From an uncultured Lachnospiraceae bacterium (GTDB taxonomy: Bacteria > Bacillota > Clostridia > Lachnospirales > Lachnospiraceae), in contig CADCQV010000243.1 of NCBI GenBank assembly GCA_902803625.1, positions 1 to 9,040 on the forward strand: a DNA stretch of 9,040 bases. Direction: 5' to 3'. Positions 1 to 5,969 of the stretch are shown here, in pieces (position 1 is the stretch's first letter; every line of letters begins with the position of its first letter). Under the pieces are notes generated by a model. It made no database searches. It was not told where the DNA came from and saw only the letters and a program-made list of their open reading frames with translations. Position numbers and translations under genes: made by a program.

Positions 1-605
1 TCTACAGTATATTCGGTGCCTTCGATATATTCCTGCACCATTGGTCTTTCTATAAGCTTCAGGTACAGCGACAGCTCTTCTTCATTATGTACCTGAAAGG
101 CATTTATGGAGGAGCTCCCGTCTATAGGCTTGATGAAAAGAGGGTAGGTGAGCTTTTTCGGATTTGAAAGCTCCTTCTCGGTCAGAAGGTGTGGCACGAG
201 AAAGCCGTTTTCCTCCAGAAATTCCTGGGTATTTCTCTTGTCCCTGCATACCCGCGTGACCCTTTCATCGGAAATAAGGACCTTTGCTCCGGTCTCCTCT
301 ATTTCTGCCCTTCTTTCGGAAAGCAGAAGGAGCTCGGTATCTATGGTGGGTACTACAAGGGAGATATTGAAATTCCTGCAGATATTGCATATCGCCCTTA
401 TATACCCGTCATTGTCGGAGATACGGGGGACGATCTCGTTTACATCGGCAAAGTAAAGTGCCGGTGCCAGCTCCGATGCATCTGCGGCGACTATGGTGCC
501 CTTTATATTCAGTCTCTCCTTTGCCCTCTTAAAACAGCTTATGAGCTCCACCCTTCTTCCGGCGGAGAGTATGAGAATATTTACGCTTTTTTTCGTTTTT
601 GTCAT
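1..605 (-). CDS. ATP-grasp enzyme, CarB-like (partial, C-terminus off the left edge)
   Basis: The first 201 codons of an ATP-grasp protein resembling the carboxylate-amine ligase / carbamoyl-phosphate synthase large-chain group. Such enzymes use ATP to activate a carboxylate as an acyl phosphate and join it to an amine or similar nucleophile. Residues 8-115 form the pre-ATP-grasp Rossmann-like domain, starting with the NILILSAGRR strand-turn. The ATP-grasp fold begins near 120 and shows the ATP-binding lysine strand YPLFIKP (K159), the glycine/serine loop DGSSS (162-166) and QEYIEGTEYT (191-200) before the metal-binding half, which is missing. The ATG at 605 has an AGGA motif 8 nt upstream and sits just before the conserved core, so I chose it. 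An in-frame ATG at 704 would add 33 residues encoded by the upstream repeat and has only a weak ribosome binding site. Genes like this recur in glycan clusters, but substrates are not predictable here. Confidence 0.85.
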   Translation of the reverse strand, partial: MTKTKKSVNILILSAGRRVELISCFKRAKERLNIKGTIVAADASELAPALYFADVNEIVPRISDNDGYIRAICNICRNFNISLVVPTIDTELLLLSERRAEIEETGAKVLISDERVTRVCRDKRNTQEFLEENGFLVPHLLTEKELSNPKKLTYPLFIKPIDGSSSINAFQVHNEEELSLYLKLIERPMVQEYIEGTEYTV

Positions 606-617
606 TTGTCTTTTCCT

Positions 618-694
618 AAGATCCTTCGCTTCGCTCAGGATGACAGTGTGTGCTTCGCTCAGGATGACACGGTGTGCTTCGCTCAGCGCGTCAG
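618..694 (-). repeat. 24-bp-period intergenic repeat (CATCCTGAGCGAAGC family)
   Basis: On the plus strand, GCTTCGCTCAGGATGACA occurs at 628-645 and again at 652-669, and its first eleven bases recur at 676-686, so the period is exactly 24 bp. The six-base fillers are GTGTGT and CGGTGT. The copy nearest the ATP-grasp gene carries the extra AGCGAAGGATCTT end, giving an ATCCT/AGGAT inverted pair (621-625 and 637-641). From memory, TGTCATCCTGAGCGAAGCG-type sequence is a very widely dispersed bacterial intergenic repeat whose translations (VILSEAKDL, FASLRMT) turn up as false protein ends. The 24-bp period is a multiple of three and keeps several frames open. A diverged further copy may lie at 708-719. 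Nothing shows that it is mobile here. Confidence 0.75.
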
Positions 695-718
695 CGCCCC
701 GCATAATCGCTCACAGTG

Positions 719-1429
719 TCACTTTTCTCTGCTTCCCATAAATTCTTCCATGGTGGCGCTTGTTTCCGAGCTTATGCCGTCCCGTTTCAGAACCTTCATT
801 ACAGTCATAAACAGTATTTTGATGTCCAGCACCGGGGACAGCTTTTTCACATATTCCACGTCGTACTCAAACTTCCTCTCCCAGCTTATGGCATTTCTGC
901 CGTTGACCTGGGCAAGTCCGGTGAGTCCCGGTCTCACGTCGTGCCTGTGCTTCTGCTCCTCGCTGTATCTGTCAAGATATCTGACCAGAAGAGGTCTCAG
1001 CCCGACGAAGGACATATCCCCCTTTAGTATATTCAGAAACTCCGGAAGCTCATCCAAAGACGCCGCCCTCAGGGCCTTTCCGAAGGCAGTGAGCCTCACC
1101 TCATCCGGAAGGAGCTCACCCTTTTCATCCCTTTCCTCGGTCATACTGCGGAACTTATATAGACCGAAGATCCGTCCGTCCTTCCCGGGTCTTTCCTGCC
1201 TGAAGATCACCGGACTCCCAAGCTTCACTCTGACAAGCACCGCCAGTATAAGGAGAAGCGGGAACAGGCAGATAAGCAGGAGAAGAGACAGTAAAATATC
1301 CACAGGCCTTTTGATAAAGTTGATGTAAAACAGGGCTCCGGGGTTTACATAACTTTCCGAGCGATCCTTCCGGTCCTCCCGCTGTTCATCCGCTCTTCCA
1401 GGTTGTTCCTCCTGCCTTTCCTTACTCAT
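719..1429 (-). CDS. pglC: PglC-type phosphoglycosyl transferase (bacterial sugar transferase)
   Basis: Transfers a phospho-sugar from a UDP-sugar to undecaprenyl phosphate at the inner face of the membrane, priming glycan assembly. This is the small monotopic class, with a single membrane-inserted helix (about 38-66, P57 at the helix break) and a cytosolic catalytic domain. The FRQERPG and YKFRSM motifs, the catalytic Asp-Glu dyad in SLDELPE (D126, E127), RPGLTGLAQVNGRN (166-179) and the SWERKFEYDVEYV stretch are all present. As I remember it, Campylobacter PglC shares long blocks with this protein (ERDEKGELL, LKGDMSFVG, QVNGRNAISW, LKVLKR-like end). Together with pglF next door, this argues for UDP-diacetylbacillosamine as substrate. 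Unusual points are a charged 33-residue N-terminal extension and Leu144 in VGLRP where Pro is usual. The start at 1429 has AGAGG 4 nt upstream and overlaps the end of pglF by 8 bp. The exact sugar is inferred. Confidence 0.9.
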   Translation of the reverse strand: MSKERQEEQPGRADEQREDRKDRSESYVNPGALFYINFIKRPVDILLSLLLLICLFPLLLILAVLVRVKLGSPVIFRQERPGKDGRIFGLYKFRSMTEERDEKGELLPDEVRLTAFGKALRAASLDELPEFLNILKGDMSFVGLRPLLVRYLDRYSEEQKHRHDVRPGLTGLAQVNGRNAISWERKFEYDVEYVKKLSPVLDIKILFMTVMKVLKRDGISSETSATMEEFMGSREK

Positions 1430-3401
1430 CGTTCCTCTTTATGGCATAAACCTTCATATCCGCATCCTCATCCCGCTCATCGAGCCCGGGTGCCTTTTCC
1501 ATATCTATGTGGGTCTCTCCCGGAATATAGGTGCCGGGGGTAAATTTGTAGGTAGGTACCAGCTCCCTTACCCATCTGTGCACATCCAGCTTTTCGGAGC
1601 GGGATGCTATATCGAGCGCGTGAAGCTTGTCATAAAACTCATCCTCATTGAATTCTATGGGCTTCCCTATATGTATGAGCTTATTCGGGGTTTCCTGCAT
1701 CCCCTCTTCCTTCATCAGCATTTCTTCGTAGAGCTTTTCCCCGGGCCGGAGTCCTGTGAACTTTATCTCTATATCCTCCCCCGGAACATAGCCGGAAAGG
1801 CGGATCAGGTTCTTCGCAAGATCGAGTATCCTGACCGGCTCACCCATATCCAGGATAAATATCTCTCCGCCCTTGGCGTAGGCTCCCGCCTGCAGAACCA
1901 GTGACACTGCCTCGGGTATGGTCATGAAATACCTGATTATCCTCGGATCGGTAACGGTAACAGGACCTCCCGATGCTATCTGCTTCCTGAAGAGGGGTAT
2001 CACGGAGCCGTTGCTTCCCAGTACATTTCCGAATCTGACAGCCACAAATACCGTACTTCCCCTGTGGTTATAGGACTGGACTATCATTTCGCAGATACGC
2101 TTCGTGGCTCCCATAATGTTCGTAGGATTCACGGCCTTGTCGGTGGAGATCATGACAAACTTCTTCACGCCCGTATCCACTGCGGCCTGCGCCAGCTTCC
2201 AGGTTCCCATTACGTTATTCTTAATGGCCTCATTGGGGCTTACCTCCATAAGAGGCACGTGCTTATGGGCCGCCGCGTGATAAACGATGTCCGGGCGGTA
2301 GGTCTCAAATACATCCTTCACCCTGTGGGTATTCCTGACGGACCCGATGAGCACCTTTAAACTGAGCTCCGGGAATGACTCCGCCAGCTCCTGCTGTATA
2401 TCATATGCACTGTTTTCGTAGATCTCGAAGATTATCAGCATTTTGGGGTTATGCTTTGCGATCTGACGGCAGAGCTCGCTCCCTATGGATCCGCCGCCGC
2501 CGGTCACGAGAACGATCTTTCCGGTCAGGGACTCCAGAATGGAATCGATATCCACCTCTATAGGCTCCCGTCCAAGGAGGTCCTCCACCTCAACCTTACG
2601 GAGCTGGCTCACATTCACCTCTCCGTTTACAAGCTGGTAGATCCCCGGAAGTGTTTTCAGCTCGCACTTTGTTTCCTTGCAGACATCCAGTATCTCCTTC
2701 AGCTGCTTTCTCTCCGCCGAGGGCATCGCAATGATTATCTCGTCTATATCGTACCTCGCGGCATTTTCGATAATATCCTCCCTGCCGCCGACAACCTTCA
2801 CGCCCTGTATGTAGTTCCCGACCTTGGCGGGATCATCGTCAATAACACACATAACGCTTTTCTGGATAAATCTGGAGGAATTCATTTCACGGATGATGGA
2901 ATTGCCCGCTTCCCCGGCACCGATAACCATGACATTGATGCTCTTAGCCCGTTCGGTCCGTTTCTGTACAAAGGTGCGGAACAGACGGTAAGCAAATCTG
3001 GATATGAGGACAAGAATATTTAATACTATAGCATAAAGGAAAAAATAGCTCCTCGGCATATGTAGATTGAGAAGGAGCATGCCCACAGCCTGCAGGACAC
3101 TGGTAATTAAGCAGGCGGAAACCGTCGCCGTCATTTCGGGGATCCCCGCATAGGTCCAGAGACTTGAATAGAGGTGGAAAAGCCAGAAAATAACAATAGT
3201 TACTATAACGTTGACAGGCAGATATTTCCAGAGATTCTCCTGCCAGACATATCCGCCCACGGTATGGAGCAGTTCATCGTATGAAAGGTCGAATCTCAAA
3301 AGAAGACCCACCGCTGAGCTGATGATGACAGCCAGCACGTCATACACTATAAGACCTGCTCTCCGTACAAGCAGTTGTTTATTATTAAACGGATTGACCA
3401 T
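1422..3401 (-). CDS. pglF: Membrane UDP-N-acetylglucosamine 4,6-dehydratase, PglF/CapD type
   Basis: Converts UDP-GlcNAc to UDP-2-acetamido-4-keto-2,6-dideoxyhexose with bound NAD, the first step towards UDP-bacillosamine and related sugars. Four membrane helices lie near residues 15-37, 59-80, 90-112 and 117-140. A nucleotide-binding domain follows (VIGAGEAG, 159-166), then the extended SDR catalytic domain with VTGGGGSIGSE (299-309). The active site reads S-T-D-K (419-422), with Met430 where ordinary SDRs have Tyr, and Lys434. This T-D-K plus Met pattern is the one described for Campylobacter PglF and separates it from soluble FlaA1/PseB enzymes. FTGLRPGEKLYEE (548-560) is typical of the family. 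At 659 residues it is full length. No ribosome binding site precedes the ATG at 3401; a near-consensus promoter ends 6 nt before it, so the mRNA may be leaderless. It overlaps pglC by 8 bp. Confidence 0.93.
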   Translation of the reverse strand: MVNPFNNKQLLVRRAGLIVYDVLAVIISSAVGLLLRFDLSYDELLHTVGGYVWQENLWKYLPVNVIVTIVIFWLFHLYSSLWTYAGIPEMTATVSACLITSVLQAVGMLLLNLHMPRSYFFLYAIVLNILVLISRFAYRLFRTFVQKRTERAKSINVMVIGAGEAGNSIIREMNSSRFIQKSVMCVIDDDPAKVGNYIQGVKVVGGREDIIENAARYDIDEIIIAMPSAERKQLKEILDVCKETKCELKTLPGIYQLVNGEVNVSQLRKVEVEDLLGREPIEVDIDSILESLTGKIVLVTGGGGSIGSELCRQIAKHNPKMLIIFEIYENSAYDIQQELAESFPELSLKVLIGSVRNTHRVKDVFETYRPDIVYHAAAHKHVPLMEVSPNEAIKNNVMGTWKLAQAAVDTGVKKFVMISTDKAVNPTNIMGATKRICEMIVQSYNHRGSTVFVAVRFGNVLGSNGSVIPLFRKQIASGGPVTVTDPRIIRYFMTIPEAVSLVLQAGAYAKGGEIFILDMGEPVRILDLAKNLIRLSGYVPGEDIEIKFTGLRPGEKLYEEMLMKEEGMQETPNKLIHIGKPIEFNEDEFYDKLHALDIASRSEKLDVHRWVRELVPTYKFTPGTYIPGETHIDMEKAPGLDERDEDADMKVYAIKRNDE

Positions 3402-3407
3402 TTTTTG

Positions 3408-3436
3408 ATTATACCAAAGCGGTGATTTTACGTCAA
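3408..3436 (-). promoter_or_regulatory. Near-consensus sigma-70/sigma-A promoter for pglF, probably leaderless
   Basis: On the minus strand, TTGACG (3436-3431) is followed by a 17-bp spacer and a perfect TATAAT (3413-3408). The spacer ends in TGG, giving an extended -10 (TGn-TATAAT). Six bases, CAAAAA, separate the -10 hexamer from the A of the pglF ATG at 3401, so the expected transcription start falls on or within a base or two of that A. The element fills most of the 40-bp gap after the second Wzy-like gene. No terminator and no Shine-Dalgarno sequence are visible in the gap. It should give the priming genes their own transcript in addition to any read-through. Confidence 0.82.
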
Positions 3437-3441
3437 AAGTG

Positions 3442-4545
3442 TCATCCCGCGATCAGCAGCAATACAAAAAATATACAGCTGAAAGGGGTTACGATAAAGC
3501 CGTTTTCAAAAAAGGACTGGAGCATCATTGTAAATACTCCGGCAAAAGCGATCCTTTTATCCGGACAGAACCTTATATCCCTTGAAAAAAGCCTCATCAG
3601 AGCCTTTATCAGAAGGAAGAGTATGCACAGGAAAACTATGATACCGTGTACAACAAGGATGTCGAAAAGGCCGTTATGGACCTCAAACATAAAAAAACTC
3701 TTAATTTCATAGGAGGAGCCTATGCCTGTAAGAGGCCGTTTCAAAAATTCCTTCCATAGCTCGGCCCATATCAGCTCACGTCCCGACAGAACATCCTTAT
3801 ATAATATCCTTATATTCCACCCCGAGCTTCCCAGTACCGAATAAAGAGCGGTAAAGAGAATGCTTCCGAGGGTAAAGATTCCGAGCCATATGTTATATAA
3901 CAATCGCTTTTCTGTAATAACAGGCGCGATTAAATATATGAGTGCAAATGCAGCGATGGAAAGTGCCGCCGACCTCGCCTGATAGCACACCGCCAGGAGA
4001 ACGGAGGTCGGGAAAAAGAGAAGCTGCACGTATTTCAGATATCCCAGCTCCAGATCATTCTTTACATATTCAAGAGCAAGCTCGCCGAAAATGAACAGGA
4101 TCAGGAACACAAATCCCACCGTATTAAAGCCGTAATCCCAGCGTACCACCGGATACCACAGAAGCATCAGCACGGCTCCGGAAAAGGCGCAGATTCTCTT
4201 CATCACTCCGGAGAGCTCCATGCCTCTTATCACAAGGGTCAGTAGAAGCACCAGATCGAAGATGACGAGCATGGCACCCTTACGCGACCCAAGTATAAAA
4301 AGGTTGGCCGGAACTATTATAACGGCCGCTATCCCAGCTAGGCTGACCATATCGGTTTTCAGGAAGTTCTCTCTGTCTGCCAGAGCCAGCATTATATAAA
4401 TAACAGCTGTTCCGACAAACATAACAAGCGTTCCGTACGGTGCGATAACGCCATATATTTTTGAGCTCACAAAGGAGCCCAGCAAAAAAAGGATGAAAAG
4501 CGCTGCCGTAACATATTCATATTTTCCCTTTATCCTCTGTGTCAT
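3442..4545 (-). CDS. O-antigen ligase/polymerase-like membrane protein (Wzy-like, copy B)
   Basis: A 367-residue, almost entirely hydrophobic protein with about ten or more membrane helices, of the Wzy/O-antigen ligase superfamily. Such proteins join undecaprenyl-linked repeat units, or move the finished chain to an acceptor, on the outer face of the membrane. Recognisable points are NLFILGSRKG (81-90), the arginine in QARSA (R191), the loop with SGRELIW (254-260), PLTGIGSS (271-278) and the histidines in VHNG (H290) and VVHG (H300). These positions match the polar residues conserved in the family's large periplasmic or extracellular loop. It is clearly related to the protein encoded at 5966-7162, which shares the GRE-IW, LTGIGS and HN...DIL.VHGI blocks. 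It ends abruptly after the last helix, without the cytosolic tail of its relative. Its ATG shares ATGA with the flippase stop, so translation is probably coupled. Polymerase versus ligase cannot be decided. Confidence 0.82.
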   Translation of the reverse strand: MTQRIKGKYEYVTAALFILFLLGSFVSSKIYGVIAPYGTLVMFVGTAVIYIMLALADRENFLKTDMVSLAGIAAVIIVPANLFILGSRKGAMLVIFDLVLLLTLVIRGMELSGVMKRICAFSGAVLMLLWYPVVRWDYGFNTVGFVFLILFIFGELALEYVKNDLELGYLKYVQLLFFPTSVLLAVCYQARSAALSIAAFALIYLIAPVITEKRLLYNIWLGIFTLGSILFTALYSVLGSSGWNIRILYKDVLSGRELIWAELWKEFLKRPLTGIGSSYEIKSFFMFEVHNGLFDILVVHGIIVFLCILFLLIKALMRLFSRDIRFCPDKRIAFAGVFTMMLQSFFENGFIVTPFSCIFFVLLLIAG

Positions 4546-5969
4546 GTCCTATTTGTCAGCCTTTCACCTATTAGCTCTGCAGACCTTCTTATTATCCCCT
4601 GCTCCTCCCTATGGTACAATATGAGAAGTATAGCCACAATACCGCAGTTTATCGGGAAGTAATACTTAATATCCATGATTACCACAGCCGATTCCAGGAT
4701 AAGCAGCACATAGGCTGCAGCATCCCTAAGAAGCCTGATCCTTATCCTTACGTGCCTTCTTACAAATATAAAAGCAAGGAAAAACATTATAAAGTAGGAT
4801 ACAAGGGTTGCGGCCGCTGCGCCGAAGGTTCCGGATCTCATTATCAGTATATAATTCAGAGCTATATTGAAGAGAGCACCGATCCCGGTTGCTTTTCCCA
4901 TGCTTTTCCCGTCCTTAAAGGCCAGGGCTATGGAGCCGAGAAAGCCCTCCAGTGCGCCGAAGACAACGGATATCAGAAGGGGAGGCACCAGAATCCAGGC
5001 TTCATAAAAGGACTTCCGGAACATAAGACCCGCGATCACCCTCAAAAACAGTATTATAAAGCCGCAGCCGGCGATAAGCACGGTCTGGTATGCGCCGTAC
5101 ATTTCCGAAAAAAAGCTCTCCCTGTCATCCCCCTTATATTCCTGAACAGCTGACATCTGCCAGGCCATGGCAAAGATCCTCTGCAGCGTGGTGAGGATCG
5201 CAGGTATCTTGTATGCCACACCGTATAATCCGTTCTGTGCACTTCCAAGCAGGAAGAGGATAAAATACCTGTCAAGCGCATTATTTACCCAGCTTGCGGT
5301 TGAGTAAAGGAGCATTGAGCTTCCGTATCCCGTCATCTCCCGGGACAGAGCCTCATTGGCCTTTGCCCGCCTCAGTCTCCCGGCCCCGTCCACAAGATGA
5401 AACATAAGAAGGGCAGCACCGGAAAATGCCGTTATCTCCGCAAAAAGATAGCCGTAGATACCGAGCCGGAAGTACAGAAGGAACAGGAGATTTGCCGCTA
5501 TCACCAGCGCTGTGCAGGCAATGCTGCCGCTCATCATCTTCTGCACCTCCTCCAGTCCCTGGCAGTAAAGGAGAAGATATTCGTAAAAGCTGTCGGCTGT
5601 ATAAAGCAGTATGAAAAGAAGGAAATAGGGTCTTTCTGCAGGGAATAAAAGGGAAAGTCCGAGGGAACTGAGAGCAACGGGTATGATTGAAAGCACTACC
5701 TTTTTCAATCCCTCAGACAGGATCAGATCCCTGTCGTCAGTGTTTTCCAGACCGAAACGGAGCGCAGCTTCCCCCGCATTTACGGATAATAAGGGCACGA
5801 GGAGGAACAGCGAGGATTGCATAACATCCGCTATTCCATATTCCGCTTCGCTTAGGACAGTGGTGTAGAAGGGTACAAGGAAAAATACCAGAAGCTTCGA
5901 CACGAAGCTCCCGACGGTAAATACCGCAACATTCTTAAATAAATAACCCGCTTTTCCCGTCTTCTTCAA
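4542..5969 (-). CDS. Wzx-like lipid-linked oligosaccharide flippase (MOP superfamily)
   Basis: A 475-residue polytopic protein of the polysaccharide-specific transporter branch of the MOP/MATE superfamily. It would flip undecaprenyl-diphosphate-linked oligosaccharide from the cytosolic to the outer leaflet. The N-terminus (about 12-45) has the usual pattern: amphipathic start, GSFVSKLLVFFLVPFYTT, then LSEAEYGIAD, matching the L-x-x-x-x-YG signature of these flippases. About 12 to 14 hydrophobic segments follow, and the length is typical. The start codon is TTG at 5969, overlapping the TGA of the preceding gene (TTGA). An AGGAG motif lies 5 nt upstream, and the next in-frame Met is near residue 50, past the first helix, so TTG is well supported. 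It sits between the two Wzy-like genes, and the 4-bp overlaps on both sides indicate one translational unit. Confidence 0.9.
   Translation of the reverse strand: MKKTGKAGYLFKNVAVFTVGSFVSKLLVFFLVPFYTTVLSEAEYGIADVMQSSLFLLVPLLSVNAGEAALRFGLENTDDRDLILSEGLKKVVLSIIPVALSSLGLSLLFPAERPYFLLFILLYTADSFYEYLLLYCQGLEEVQKMMSGSIACTALVIAANLLFLLYFRLGIYGYLFAEITAFSGAALLMFHLVDGAGRLRRAKANEALSREMTGYGSSMLLYSTASWVNNALDRYFILFLLGSAQNGLYGVAYKIPAILTTLQRIFAMAWQMSAVQEYKGDDRESFFSEMYGAYQTVLIAGCGFIILFLRVIAGLMFRKSFYEAWILVPPLLISVVFGALEGFLGSIALAFKDGKSMGKATGIGALFNIALNYILIMRSGTFGAAAATLVSYFIMFFLAFIFVRRHVRIRIRLLRDAAAYVLLILESAVVIMDIKYYFPINCGIVAILLILYHREEQGIIRRSAELIGERLTNRT

Noticed and set aside
618..694. Possible CRISPR array from regularly spaced repeats.
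   Set aside because: The period is 24 bp with 6-bp fillers that are near-identical, so there are no spacers of usual length; it is a simple tandem of a dispersed repeat.
687..698. Small GC-rich hairpin (GCGC-GTCA-GCGC) after pglC as a terminator.
   Set aside because: The stem is only four base pairs and no T-run follows on the minus strand, so it does not look like an intrinsic terminator.
940..975. TTGACA inside pglC as an internal promoter.
   Set aside because: No -10-like hexamer at 16 to 18 bp from it.
189..1328. A 379-codon plus-strand open frame across pglC, the repeat and the ATP-grasp gene.
   Set aside because: It is antisense to two well-recognised protein families, has no ribosome binding site of note, and its middle is the translated intergenic repeat (FAQDD units).
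2451..3023. A 190-codon plus-strand frame opposite pglF.
   Set aside because: It is a shadow of the conserved dehydratase frame; no family resemblance and no translation signals.
4611..5153. A 180-codon plus-strand frame opposite the flippase.
   Set aside because: Its composition is that of a reversed hydrophobic gene; the minus-strand flippase explains the region.
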